Both the position numbers and the translations under genes were made by a program. From JACRIK01 sp040753835 (GTDB taxonomy: Bacteria; Planctomycetota; MHYJ01; JACQXL01), in contig JBFMDM010000021.1 in the NCBI GenBank assembly GCA_040753835.1, forward strand, positions 1 through 23,179: a stretch of DNA of 23,179 bases, read 5' to 3'. Each line of letters starts with the position of its first letter. Positions within the stretch are counted from its first letter, which is position 1. The notes below the pieces were generated by a model. It worked only from the letters and a program-made list of their open reading frames with translations. It was not told where the DNA came from and did not search any database. Of the stretch, positions 1 through 8,376 are shown one piece after another.

Positions 1-1
1 A

Positions 2-2512
2 CCTCTTACGGATGCAACACCAATGATAGGCGGATTGGAACCCGCGCCTACCGAGGTTAACTATTTCATGGGCGATAATCCCAAGAACTGGAGGACTAAT
101 ATCCGGTCATATAACCTTATCACCCTGGGCGAGGTCTGGAAAGGTGTTACCCTAAACCTGAAGGCAAACTCCAGGAATATAGAAAAATTATTCATAGTTG
201 CCCCGGATGGCAATCCTGAATCCATCAGATTCTCTATAGAAGGCATAGAGAAACTGGCTGTAAGCCAAACCGGCGAACTGGAATTAAAGACCCTAAATAA
301 GAGCATCGGATTTACCTCACCGGTTGCCTATCAGGAAATAAACGGGCAAAGGAAACCGGTTGATGTCTCTTTCAGATTGATAGACAAAACCACCTATGGA
401 TTCGCAGTAGGCGCTTATGACCGGACCCTTCCCTTGGTGATTGACCCGCTTTTATCGTCAACCTTTATCGGCGGGTTCGGTACGGACATCGCCCGCGCCT
501 TGGTTATTGACCCCACCAACGGCAATGTGTTTGTGGCCGGATACAGCACCGGAATCTTTGTGTGGGTTCCCGGCCGGGGCTGGGTGTCGCAGAATAATTT
601 CCCGACCCAGGGACAGACGCCGCTTAACCCCTATGACTCTTCATTTAACGGCGGCACTGATATTGTCGTCTGCAAACTTAACCCCTCCTTAACCACCCTG
701 ATTGCCTCTACATTTATCGGGACATCTGCCGCTGACGTCGCTTACGGAATTGCAATGGATGGCCAAGGCAATGTCTTTGTATGCGGCACCAGCGGGTCCG
801 GTTTTTTTCCCATCTTAACCGACCGGGCGCCCATACAGTTGCCGGACGGCACGCAATTTACGCCCACGGCCTTTGATACCTCTTATAACGGACCGTCTGT
901 CCAGGGATCCTCTGTAAACCCGAATGATGCGGTCGTGTGCAAACTCAGTAATTCCCTGAATGCCTTGCTCGCCTCAACCTATCTCGGCGGTTCTGCTTCA
1001 GGCAGTTTAACAGCGGACTCGGCCCAAGGCATTGTAATAGATGAAAATAACAATGTATTTGTATGCGGCTATACAGACGGCTCCAATTTCCCGACCACCG
1101 GCGGGCCGAATTATACCAACGGCGCTTCCAGCGTCAATTATAACGGCCGCAATGACGGCTTTATTGTCAAACTTAATAATAATCTCTCAGGCCCGACCGG
1201 CCGGCAGGGTGAATTCTATTTTGCCGGTATATTCATAGGCGGCTCAGGCAGCGACTTGTTATATAGCATTACCCGTGACGAGGAAGGCGAGATTTATGTC
1301 TGCGGCTCCACCACTGCCGGCTCACCTTATCTATTCCCCGTCCAAGGAAGCGGATTAGAGGACGCCTTGGACAGGGATATTGACTCGGATGGGTTCACCA
1401 CCGAAGGCGTTGTCTGCCGTTTCAGTAACGACCTGAGAACCCTTCGCGCTTCTACCTATCTTGGAGGCCTGGGTGGTGTCGGCCCGGATGTCTGCTACGC
1501 CCTTACCATAGGCGCTCCGGTCCAGGGCCTGCCAACCGTTTATGTTACCGGCACAACCGACTCCCCAACCTTCCCAATTATTAGCGAACCTACCTGGAAC
1601 CCATATGGAGTAACCGAACCGGGACTCGGAAGTCAGGATATATTCATTGCCCGGCTCAACCGTAATCTGACCCGTCTTCTCAATTCCACCTGGATTGGCG
1701 GCGTGGACACCGAAACATCATATTCCATCACCACAGGCGGCAGCAACAATAATATTTATGTCTGCGGCACGGCAGAGTCGTCCGATTTCCCGACCACCGA
1801 AGGCGCTTTTGCCATTACCAATACCGGCGGAGCCGGCGATGTATTCGTCTCTGCTTTCAACGAAACGCTTACTATTCTTAACGGCTCAACAATGATAGGC
1901 GGACAATTCCTGGACACGGCCTATTGCATCCGGCCTGATAATTCGGGGAATATAATACTTTGCGGCGTCGCCGGCGATAATGCCTATCCGACCTGGCCCA
2001 CGACCGGCACAAATGTCGCTTACGACACGTCATATAACGGTTCCGGCGACATCTTCGTTACCAGAATCAGTCCTGATATGTCGGGCGGCTTCCTGCAGGA
2101 AGCGCAGCCGACGCCGCCCGGAAGCGGCGAGCCATATCCCGAAGGCGAGGGCATCATTGTCGGCAGCAGCGCCCTGGCATATCTTGACCCCAATGCCTTC
2201 AGGCAAAGTTGCTTTATCGCCACTGCCGTCTATGGCAACCCGATGCATCCCAATGTCGTTGCCTTAAGAAACTTCAGGGATAAATATCTCCTGACCAATA
2301 AACCCGGAAGCGCATTTGTCAAGTGGTATTACCGGACAAGCCCGCCTATCGCCGAATACCTTAAAAAGACGCCCTTACAGGCCTCTGCGGTCCGCCTTGC
2401 ACTGACGCCCCTGGTTTATGCGATAAGATATCCATTTGCGATATTGCTTATCACCGGCTTATTGTCTGTCCTTATTTATCGCCAGGCAAGACGAAGACGC
2501 ATTACGATTTAA
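2..2512 (+). CDS. SBBP beta-propeller surface protein with CFI-box C-terminus (5' partial)
   Basis: The frame is open to the left window edge, so the Met at base 23 is probably internal and the true start lies upstream. The N-terminal ~140 residues resemble the domain that precedes SBBP propellers: NYFMGDNPKNWRTNI near the start and YQEINGQRKPV before the first repeat. About seven SBBP (beta-propeller) repeats follow, each with an STFIGG/STYLGG-like strand and a NNVFVCG-like strand. Near residue 730 (numbered from base 23) is CFIATAVYG, the CFI-box C-terminal domain signature, followed by a helical segment, a hydrophobic helix and an RRRR tail. The family is taken to be exported or cell-surface and adhesive or structural; the substrate is unknown. 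The 3' end overlaps the convergent amrS gene by 11 bp. Confidence 0.85.
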   Translation, partial: PLTDATPMIGGLEPAPTEVNYFMGDNPKNWRTNIRSYNLITLGEVWKGVTLNLKANSRNIEKLFIVAPDGNPESIRFSIEGIEKLAVSQTGELELKTLNKSIGFTSPVAYQEINGQRKPVDVSFRLIDKTTYGFAVGAYDRTLPLVIDPLLSSTFIGGFGTDIARALVIDPTNGNVFVAGYSTGIFVWVPGRGWVSQNNFPTQGQTPLNPYDSSFNGGTDIVVCKLNPSLTTLIASTFIGTSAADVAYGIAMDGQGNVFVCGTSGSGFFPILTDRAPIQLPDGTQFTPTAFDTSYNGPSVQGSSVNPNDAVVCKLSNSLNALLASTYLGGSASGSLTADSAQGIVIDENNNVFVCGYTDGSNFPTTGGPNYTNGASSVNYNGRNDGFIVKLNNNLSGPTGRQGEFYFAGIFIGGSGSDLLYSITRDEEGEIYVCGSTTAGSPYLFPVQGSGLEDALDRDIDSDGFTTEGVVCRFSNDLRTLRASTYLGGLGGVGPDVCYALTIGAPVQGLPTVYVTGTTDSPTFPIISEPTWNPYGVTEPGLGSQDIFIARLNRNLTRLLNSTWIGGVDTETSYSITTGGSNNNIYVCGTAESSDFPTTEGAFAITNTGGAGDVFVSAFNETLTILNGSTMIGGQFLDTAYCIRPDNSGNIILCGVAGDNAYPTWPTTGTNVAYDTSYNGSGDIFVTRISPDMSGGFLQEAQPTPPGSGEPYPEGEGIIVGSSALAYLDPNAFRQSCFIATAVYGNPMHPNVVALRNFRDKYLLTNKPGSAFVKWYYRTSPPIAEYLKKTPLQASAVRLALTPLVYAIRYPFAILLITGLLSVLIYRQARRRRITI

Positions 2513-3578
2513 TGCCGTTTGGCTTGCCGCACTGAGCGCATTTGCCATCACCGGCTAACCCTGCTATCCGCACTTGGTATCCTGTTCTCTCCACTAATTT
2601 ATTGCCGCAATGGTAACAAGAGGTATCACGTCCTTCTTCAATCCCAGTCACATTGCCGAGATAGACGAAATGCAGGTATTTCCGCGCAATCCGGTATGCC
2701 TCAAGAAGCGTTTCGGCAGAAGTGGGCGGATTATCCAGTTTGTATGAAGGGAAATAGGCCGAGAAATGGAGCGGCGTATCTTGCCCCAGATTATCCGCAA
2801 TCCACCTGGAAATCGCCTCAAATTCCTCTACGGTGTCATTTTCACCGGTAATAATCAGGTTGGTGATTTCAATGTGCGTTTTCTTCCGTGCTGTCTTGGC
2901 CGTCTCCAGCACCGGCTCTAATCTTGCCTTGCAGAGCCGCCGGTAAAAATCCGGCTTGATGCTCTTTATATCTATATTCATCGCCGAGATGTAGGGCAAT
3001 AACTCCTTCAACGGTTCGGGATTAACGTAGCCGTTGGTTACCAGAACATTCATCAGTCCATCGGACTTGGCCAACCTTGCCGTTTCCAGGACATACTCAT
3101 ACCAGATAAACGGTTCGTTATACGTATAGGCGATAAATCTCGTTTTATGACGCCGCGCCAATTCTATGATATTGTCCGGGGTTACATCTTCTGCCGGACT
3201 ATCCTCCTGGGAAATTGACCAGTTCTGGCAGAATTGACAACTCAGGTTGCATCCGTTTGTCCCGATTGACAGTATTCTCTCACCCGGATAGAAATGGTAA
3301 AGCGGCTTCTTCTCCATCGGGTCAAGATTTACCGAAACCACCTTGCCGTAGTTGAGCGAATATAAAATCCCCTCAAGGTTCTTACGTTGCCTGCAGATGC
3401 CGACCTTGTTTTGCTTTGCCCCGTTAGAAGCGACAGTATCGGTAGTTATACTATTTGCCTCTGTTTTAGAAACATTATTATCCACGCTTCTAACGGGGTG
3501 AATGATGCAATTATGCGGGCAGAGATGGCACTGCACCTTTTTGCCCTCTACTGAATTGTAATACAGCGCCTGATGCAT
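2502..3578 (-). CDS. amrS: AmmeMemoRadiSam-type radical SAM protein with in-frame palindromic insert
   Basis: Radical SAM protein of the AmrS type, which usually accompanies MEMO1-family proteins; the reaction is not established. The N-terminal Cys cluster CHLCPHNC (C17, C20, C24) is followed by GIC (C62). The radical SAM [4Fe-4S] motif CNLSCQFC has C110, C114 and C117, and there is a C-terminal CYHCG...CAQCG zinc-ribbon-like pair. Residues 27-54 are a 28-residue insert between C24-I-I and KQNKVGIC; removing it restores what I recall as the family spacing. The insert is encoded by an 80-bp palindromic element. The gene is third in the minus operon, with its ATG 3 bp after the trxB stop. No MEMO or AmmA partner gene is in the window. 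Confidence 0.88.
   Translation of the reverse strand: MHQALYYNSVEGKKVQCHLCPHNCIIHPVRSVDNNVSKTEANSITTDTVASNGAKQNKVGICRQRKNLEGILYSLNYGKVVSVNLDPMEKKPLYHFYPGERILSIGTNGCNLSCQFCQNWSISQEDSPAEDVTPDNIIELARRHKTRFIAYTYNEPFIWYEYVLETARLAKSDGLMNVLVTNGYVNPEPLKELLPYISAMNIDIKSIKPDFYRRLCKARLEPVLETAKTARKKTHIEITNLIITGENDTVEEFEAISRWIADNLGQDTPLHFSAYFPSYKLDNPPTSAETLLEAYRIARKYLHFVYLGNVTGIEEGRDTSCYHCGNKLVERTGYQVRIAGLAGDGKCAQCGKPNGIKS
3419..3498 (-). repeat. 80-bp palindromic element, family A, in frame inside amrS
   Basis: A perfect 14-bp inverted repeat bounds the element: CCCCGTTAGAAGCG at 3419-3432 and its reverse complement at 3485-3498. Small hairpins lie inside (3435-3439 with 3448-3452; 3463-3466 with 3470-3473). 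It has exactly the same length as the element at the start of dxr. Read in the gene direction it shares arm sequence, an internal block GTATAACnACCG and the reading frame (PVR near the N end, ITT in the middle, SnG near the C end). A 2-bp CA directly flanks both sides in the gene direction, which may be a short target duplication, but the boundaries are uncertain. Confidence 0.85.
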
Positions 3579-3581
3579 TGT

Positions 3582-4505
3582 TTATGCCTTCATGCCTTCC
3601 ACATAATGCTGGGCTGAAATGGCGGCCCGCGCCCCGTCCCCGCAGGCCGTGATAATCTGCCTGACCGTGTTACTGCGCACGTCTCCGGCCGTAAAGACGC
3701 CCGCCTGGGATGTCTTCATCTGCAGGTCGGCGATAACGTATCCATCCTTATCCAATTCCACAAAGCCCTTGAGAAAACCGGTGTTCGGCTCAAAGCCGAT
3801 AAACACGAACACTCCGTCAACATCCAGTTCGCGCTCCCGGTTATCAATAAGATTCCGTATCGCCGCTTTCTCTATCTTATTCTTGCCGCGCATTCCGCTG
3901 ACCGCGGAATTCCAGATAAATTCTATCTTGTTATTCTGCCTGGCCCGTTCCTGCAGGATAGCGCTGGCCCGCAATTTGTCCCTGCGGTGCACCAGATAAA
4001 TCTTCCTGACAAACCTGGTCAGGAACAGCGCCTCTTCAATCGCCGCATCGCCGCCGCCCACCACAATAACATCCTTATCCCTGAATAACGGCGCATCGCA
4101 GGTGGCGCAATACGACACGCCCCGGCCGGTGAATGTCGTCTCGCCTTCCACGCCCAATTTGCGGTAGGTCGTTCCGCTGGCAATAATCACGCTTGACGCC
4201 TCGTATTCACCTGATGCCGTCCTGATATGAAAGCGGCTGTCTTTGCGGCTGATGCCCGTTACCTCCTGTGAAACCGTCTCCAGGCCGAATCGCTCCGCCT
4301 GTTTTATCATCTGCTCCATCAGTTCATAGCCGTTGACCCCGTCGGCAAAGCCCGGGAAATTCTCCACCTTTTCGGTCGTAACCACCAACCCGCCCGGCGC
4401 CACCTTTTCCAGAAGCAGGGTCTTCATCAGCGCCCTGGTTGTATAGATTCCAGCGGTCAGGCCGGCCGGCCCGCCCCCGATTATTACAATATCGTAAATA
4501 TCCAT
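3582..4505 (-). CDS. trxB: Thioredoxin-disulfide reductase
   Basis: Cytosolic FAD- and NADPH-dependent enzyme that reduces thioredoxin. At 307 aa it is the normal bacterial length. Visible motifs: the N-terminal FAD-binding IIGGGPAGLTAGIY, the redox-active CATC (YCATCDAP) in the middle, the NADPH-binding VVGGGDAAIEEALFL, and the C-terminal FTAGDVRSNTVRQI typical of low-molecular-weight TrxR. The start has an AGGA Shine-Dalgarno about 8 bases upstream. It is the second gene of the nifS-trxB-amrS operon, 1 bp after the nifS stop. Supplying reduced thioredoxin next to a cysteine desulfurase and an Fe-S radical enzyme is coherent, but the functional link is inferred. Confidence 0.96.
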   Translation of the reverse strand: MDIYDIVIIGGGPAGLTAGIYTTRALMKTLLLEKVAPGGLVVTTEKVENFPGFADGVNGYELMEQMIKQAERFGLETVSQEVTGISRKDSRFHIRTASGEYEASSVIIASGTTYRKLGVEGETTFTGRGVSYCATCDAPLFRDKDVIVVGGGDAAIEEALFLTRFVRKIYLVHRRDKLRASAILQERARQNNKIEFIWNSAVSGMRGKNKIEKAAIRNLIDNRERELDVDGVFVFIGFEPNTGFLKGFVELDKDGYVIADLQMKTSQAGVFTAGDVRSNTVRQIITACGDGARAAISAQHYVEGMKA

Positions 4506-4506
4506 C

Positions 4507-5682
4507 TTATTTCCTGCTTTTGTGGTACAACGGCGACATCTCCCTTAACCTCTTGATTACCTTGGCAACCGTTTCCACCGTAAAGTCAATCTCCTCTTTT
4601 GTGGTCTCACGGCCCAGGGAGAACCTGATGGAGCCGTGCGCGGTTTCCACCGGCACGCCCATTGCCGATAATACGTGCGATGGCTCCAAACTCTCAGAGG
4701 TGCAGGCCGAACCGGACGAAACGCAGATTCCTAAGCTGTCCAGGTTGAGCAGGATTGATTCGCCCTCTACATACTTAAACGACACGTTCAGGATATGCGG
4801 CAGTCCTTTTCCCGGGTTGCCGTTAATCCTGATTTCATCCACCTTGTCTGAAAGCCCCTTTTGCAACCTGTCCCTTAATTCCGCCATTCGCTTGTTGTTC
4901 GCATCCATCTCATTATAGGACAGTTCCATCGCCACTGCCAGCCCGACAATGCCGGGCGTATTCTCGGTCCCGGCCCGTTTGCGGAACTCGTGATGGCCGC
5001 CCACCTGGAGCGGCGTAATCTTCGTCCCCTTGCGGATATATAACACCCCCGCCCCTTTGGGGCCGTGGAACTTATGGGCCGTAAGCGACAGGAGATTCAC
5101 CTTGCTCTTCTGAAGATTGAACCGAATCTTGCCGACCGACTGGACCGCATCGGTATGCAGAATCACCCCCCTGGAAGAACATACCTGGGCGATTTCATCC
5201 ATCGGCTGTATTGTCCCGACCTCGTTATTGGAATGCATTATGCTGACAAGAACGGTTTCTTTCCTTATGGCCTTTTCCAGTTCCTTGACAAGCACCGTGC
5301 CCTGCTCATCAACCGGCAGGTAGGTCGCCTCAAACCCCTGTTTCTCCAACTGAGCGCAGGAATTCAGGACCGCGTGATGCTCTATCTTTGAGGTAATGAT
5401 ATGGTTGCCTTTGGAGCGGTTGGCATTGGCCGCGCCGAAGATGGCCAGGTTATCCGACTCGGTCCCACTGCCGGTAAAGATAATCTCCTTGGGGTCAGCG
5501 CCCAGGAGTCCCGCAACCTGCTCCCTGGCTTTTTCTATGGCGATTCTTGCCTCCCGGCCCTTCTGGTGCAAACTTGAAGGATTGGCATACACCTCGCTGA
5601 AATACGGCCCCATTGCCTCAATAACCTCCTGTCTTACCCTGGTCGTTGCCGAATTGTCCAGATATATTATTTTCTGTGTCAT
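4507..5682 (-). CDS. nifS: Cysteine desulfurase (NifS/IscS family)
   Basis: PLP-dependent enzyme that takes sulfur from cysteine for Fe-S cluster and thio-cofactor assembly. At 391 aa it has the family length. Motifs: N-terminal YLDNSATT, NEVGTIQP, the TDAVQ segment, the PLP lysine in TAHKFHGPKG, and the active-site cysteine in SSGSACTSESLEPSHVL, which is the short-loop NifS/IscS type rather than SufS. No iscU or nifU gene is adjacent, so the choice between nifS and iscS cannot be settled here. It is the first gene of a three-gene operon with a near-consensus promoter and AGGAG 8 bases before the ATG. No palindromic insert was found in it. Confidence 0.95.
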   Translation of the reverse strand: MTQKIIYLDNSATTRVRQEVIEAMGPYFSEVYANPSSLHQKGREARIAIEKAREQVAGLLGADPKEIIFTGSGTESDNLAIFGAANANRSKGNHIITSKIEHHAVLNSCAQLEKQGFEATYLPVDEQGTVLVKELEKAIRKETVLVSIMHSNNEVGTIQPMDEIAQVCSSRGVILHTDAVQSVGKIRFNLQKSKVNLLSLTAHKFHGPKGAGVLYIRKGTKITPLQVGGHHEFRKRAGTENTPGIVGLAVAMELSYNEMDANNKRMAELRDRLQKGLSDKVDEIRINGNPGKGLPHILNVSFKYVEGESILLNLDSLGICVSSGSACTSESLEPSHVLSAMGVPVETAHGSIRFSLGRETTKEEIDFTVETVAKVIKRLREMSPLYHKSRK

Positions 5683-5702
5683 ATCTCAAACTCCTGTTAT
5701 AA

Positions 5703-5731
5703 ATATTACCAAACGAACCAGTATCTGTCAA
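5703..5731 (-). promoter_or_regulatory. Sigma-70-type promoter of the nifS operon
   Basis: On the minus strand TTGACA (5731-5726) is followed by a 17-base spacer and TAATAT (5708-5703). The predicted transcription start is near 5696. The Shine-Dalgarno AGGAG is at 5695-5691, 8 bases before the ATG. A transcript start this close to the ribosome site would give a very short leader. Confidence 0.7.
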
Positions 5732-5799
5732 GATATTATCCATTACCGCCACTTATCCGATGTAAAAATCTCTAATTTATCTTGCCTTCTTCCCACCTA

Positions 5800-5832
5800 T
5801 AATTCATAATTCATAACTCGTAACTCATAATT
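5800..5832. repeat. AT-rich short direct repeats upstream of asnS
   Basis: Four or five near-copies of a 7-9 base unit (TAATTCA / TAACTCG / TAACTCA) stand in tandem just before asnS. TATAAT at 5798-5803 could act as a -10 box, but no convincing -35 lies upstream and there is no Shine-Dalgarno before the asnS ATG. It looks like slippage-generated intergenic sequence. Confidence 0.5.
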
Positions 5833-5840
5833 ATATTGCT

Positions 5841-7220
5841 ATGTCGTATATTTCTGAACACCACAGTGACCGCGATAGCGGACACAAAGTGGCCGCTATA
5901 AGCGAATTAAAGAATCTTATCGGCCAATCCGTTACCATCAAGGGCTGGCTGTATAACCTGCGCTCCAGCGGCAAGATTCTCTTCCTTCTGGTACGCGACG
6001 GCACCGGCATTGTCCAGTGCGTCACATCCCGCCCCGACGATACATCGGGGCGAGGCTCGCCTGTAGAGGCGGCAGAAAAGGACATCGGCACGGAACAATT
6101 TAAGGAGATATCCAAAATCACCCAGGAGTCGTCCATCATCGTAACCGGCGTGGTTCGTGAGGACAAGCGGGCTCCGGGCGGAGTGGAATTGACCCTGTCT
6201 GATGTAAAAATAGTCCAGATTGCCGAACCATTTCCGATTGCCCTGCAGGAACACGGCATCGGATTCCTGATGGAGCAACGGCATCTCTGGCTGCGCTCCC
6301 GCAAGCAGGCGGCCCTGCTCCAGTGCCGGGCCCAGATTATCAAAGCCATCCGCGACTTCTTTGACAACCAGGGATTTGTGCTGGTGGACTCCCCCATCCT
6401 TACGCCTTCGGCCTGCGAAGGCACATCCACCTTATTTGAGGTAAACTATTTTGACGACAAGGCGTATCTGACCCAGAGCGGGCAATTATATGCCGAGGCC
6501 GGCGCCATGGCGCTTGGCAAGGTCTATTGCTTCGGGCCGACATTCCGCGCCGAGAAGTCCAAGACCCGCAAGCACCTGACCGAATTCTGGATGGTTGAGC
6601 CAGAAGTGGCTTATGCCGACCTGAATGACGTGATGGATTTGGCAGAAGGACTGGTTGCCTTTATCGTCCAGCGGGTTCTGGAGCGATGCCCGGAACAACT
6701 CAAGGTCCTGGAGCGGGACGCCAAGGTATTGGAGAAAATCAAGCCGCCCTTCCCACGTATCTCGTATAACGAGATGGCGGACCGGTTTGAGAAGGAAAAC
6801 CATCCGTTCAAGAGAGGGGATGACCTGGGCGCGCCTGAAGAGGAGTTTATCGGCTCACGGTTTGACAAGCCGGTGATGATTCACCGCTTCCCGATGAAGG
6901 TCAAGGCGTTTTATATGAAGCAAGACCCGCAGGACCCTGAGTCCGCGCTGTGCGTGGATATGATTGCGCCTGAGGGCTACGGCGAGATTATCGGCGGCAG
7001 CCAACGTGAAGACGACCTGGCCGCGCTTGAGCGCAAGATGGCCGAACAAAAACTGCCCAAGGCGGCTTATGAATGGTATCTGGACCTGAGACGATACGGC
7101 TCGGTGCCGCACGCAGGATTCGGGCTGGGCGTGGAACGCACCGTGGCCTGGCTCTGCGGCCGGGAACACGTGCGCGAATGTATTCCCTTTCCAAGAATGC
7201 TTTATAAAATCTATCCATAG
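5841..7220 (+). CDS. asnS: Asparaginyl-tRNA synthetase carrying two palindromic-element peptides
   Basis: Class II aminoacyl-tRNA synthetase charging tRNA-Asn. An N-terminal OB-fold anticodon-binding domain (GWLYNLRSSGKILFLLVRDGTG) is followed by the catalytic domain: CEGTSTLFEVNYF, TQSGQLYAEA, motif 2 FRAEKSKTRKHLTEFWMVEPE and motif 3 GFGLGVERTVAWL. These are AsnRS rather than AspRS signatures. Two stretches look foreign. Residues 6-21, before ISELKNLIGQ, come from a hairpin related to one in yacP. Residues 64-79, between CVTS and KDIGTEQF, come from a GC-rich palindrome. The start is uncertain because the element reaches to within 15 bases of the ATG and no Shine-Dalgarno is visible. The acyl-CoA dehydrogenase starts 14 bp downstream. 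Confidence 0.95.
   Translation: MSYISEHHSDRDSGHKVAAISELKNLIGQSVTIKGWLYNLRSSGKILFLLVRDGTGIVQCVTSRPDDTSGRGSPVEAAEKDIGTEQFKEISKITQESSIIVTGVVREDKRAPGGVELTLSDVKIVQIAEPFPIALQEHGIGFLMEQRHLWLRSRKQAALLQCRAQIIKAIRDFFDNQGFVLVDSPILTPSACEGTSTLFEVNYFDDKAYLTQSGQLYAEAGAMALGKVYCFGPTFRAEKSKTRKHLTEFWMVEPEVAYADLNDVMDLAEGLVAFIVQRVLERCPEQLKVLERDAKVLEKIKPPFPRISYNEMADRFEKENHPFKRGDDLGAPEEEFIGSRFDKPVMIHRFPMKVKAFYMKQDPQDPESALCVDMIAPEGYGEIIGGSQREDDLAALERKMAEQKLPKAAYEWYLDLRRYGSVPHAGFGLGVERTVAWLCGREHVRECIPFPRMLYKIYP
5856..5904 (+). repeat. Palindromic element, family B, at the asnS 5' end
   Basis: GAACACCACAGTGACC (5856-5871) continues into a stem-loop: ATAGCGG (5875-5881) pairs with CCGCTAT (5893-5899), with a further CAC/GTG closing an AAA loop after one mismatch. 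The first 26 bases match a yacP segment (14152-14167 plus 14201-14210) in the same reading frame, giving EH(H/R)SD...RDS peptides in both proteins. Confidence 0.75.
6032..6072 (-). repeat. GC-rich palindromic element, family B core, inside asnS
   Basis: Overlapping hairpins: CCCCGA (6032-6037) with TCGGGG (6045-6050); the near-perfect palindrome GGCGAGGCTCGCC (6049-6061); and CGCC/GGCG around a 6-base loop (6058-6071). Its reverse complement aligns with the GC-rich core of the yacP element (14168-14199): CCGCC, then AGGCGAGsCTCGCCCCGA. It therefore appears to be the same family in opposite orientation. It encodes asnS residues 64-78 without breaking the frame. Confidence 0.7.
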
Positions 7221-7234
7221 AAAGATACTGCAAG

Positions 7235-8359
7235 ATGATTACCCTTACCGAAGAACAAAAACTAATCCAACAGACGGTCCGTGAGTTTGCGTCAGAATTC
7301 GTGGCGCCCAGGGCGAAGAAATACGACCAGACCAAGGAATTCCCCTGGGACAATGTCCGCAAGATGGCCGAACTGTCCCTGATGGGCATCCCGTTTCCGG
7401 AAAAATACGGCGGCGCGGGCGCTGATAAACTGAGTTATATCATTGCGGTTGAGGAACTGGCCCGGGCCTGCGGCTCAACCGCCATTACCCTGGCCGCCCA
7501 TACCTCGCTCGGCTCAAATCCTATTTACCTCTTCGGCAATGAAGAACAGAAAAAGAAATACCTCGCGCCCCTGGCTAAGGGAGAGAAAATCGGCGGGATG
7601 GGCCTGACCGAGCCCGAGGCCGGCTCTGATGTCCACGGCATCAAGACCACGGCCACCCGAACCGAAAACGGATATGTCCTGAACGGCGCCAAGATGCTCA
7701 TCACCAACGCCAATGTCGGACATTCCTTTGTGGTGGCGGCAAAACTGGATGGCAAAATCTCGCTCTTTATCGTGGAGCGCGGGATGAAAGGTTTTTCCAA
7801 CACCAAGCCCGAGGACAAACTCGGCCTGCGCGCCTCTGACACCGGCGAACTGGTCTTTGAGGACTGCCCGGTACCGGCTGAAAACCTCCTGGGCGCTGAA
7901 GGCGAGGGATTCAAGTATATGATGCGCACCCTTGACGAGGGCCGGATTTCCATCGGAGCGCTGGCCCTTGGATTAGCCCAGGGCGCGTATGACCGGGCGC
8001 TCGTCTATGCCAAAGAGCGCAAACAATTCGGACAACCCATCTGCAAATTCCAGGCCATCCAGAATATGCTGGCCGATATGGAAACCGAGACAGTCGCGGC
8101 GCGGTTGCTGGTCTATGATGCGGCCCAAAGGGCCGCACAAGGCCTGCCCTTTGTCAAGGAATCAGCAATGGCAAAACTATACGCCTCGGAAGCGGCGATG
8201 CGGGCCACCAAGAACGCCATCCAGATACTGGGCGGCTACGGCTATACCGCGGAATATGAAGTGGAGCGGTTCTACAGGGATGCCAAACTCTGCGAGATAG
8301 GCGAAGGCACGTCAGAAATCCAGCGCTTAGTCATCGCCAGACAGGTCATTGGGAAATAG
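7235..8359 (+). CDS. Acyl-CoA dehydrogenase
   Basis: FAD-dependent dehydrogenase introducing the alpha-beta double bond into an acyl-CoA and passing electrons to ETF. At 374 aa it has the short- or medium-chain length. Motifs: GGMGLTEPEAGSDV (first signature), a substrate- and FAD-binding middle domain with LGLRASDTGELVFEDCPVP, RKQFGQPICKFQAIQNMLADM, and the C-terminal signature QILGGYGYTAEYEVERFYRDAK. The catalytic Glu is most likely the one in CEIGEGTSEIQR. It follows asnS by 14 bp and is probably co-transcribed. No ETF, thiolase or enoyl-CoA hydratase gene is nearby, so the acyl substrate cannot be assigned. It ends in a hairpin terminator. Confidence 0.93.
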   Translation: MITLTEEQKLIQQTVREFASEFVAPRAKKYDQTKEFPWDNVRKMAELSLMGIPFPEKYGGAGADKLSYIIAVEELARACGSTAITLAAHTSLGSNPIYLFGNEEQKKKYLAPLAKGEKIGGMGLTEPEAGSDVHGIKTTATRTENGYVLNGAKMLITNANVGHSFVVAAKLDGKISLFIVERGMKGFSNTKPEDKLGLRASDTGELVFEDCPVPAENLLGAEGEGFKYMMRTLDEGRISIGALALGLAQGAYDRALVYAKERKQFGQPICKFQAIQNMLADMETETVAARLLVYDAAQRAAQGLPFVKESAMAKLYASEAAMRATKNAIQILGGYGYTAEYEVERFYRDAKLCEIGEGTSEIQRLVIARQVIGK

Positions 8360-8376
8360 CTCCGGCTATTATTTTT
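8355..8376 (+). terminator. Rho-independent terminator after acyl-CoA dehydrogenase
   Basis: AATAGC (8355-8360) pairs with GCTATT (8365-8370) around a TCCG loop and is followed by ATTTTT. The stem contains the TAG stop codon, and the T-run overlaps the stop of the convergent lipoprotein gene. The stem is short and AT-rich. Confidence 0.5.

Noticed and set aside
441..692. Other-frame ORFs inside the SBBP gene and other long genes
   Set aside because: They overlap clearly coding frames, lack recognisable motifs and have no ribosome sites of their own.
3419..3498. Sequencing or assembly artefact in amrS
   Set aside because: The frame is kept, the inverted ends are perfect over 14 bp, and an 80-bp relative with the same frame occurs independently in dxr.
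3419..3498. Rho-independent terminator inside amrS
   Set aside because: The arms are separated by more than 50 bases and not followed by a T-run, and the gene continues in frame.
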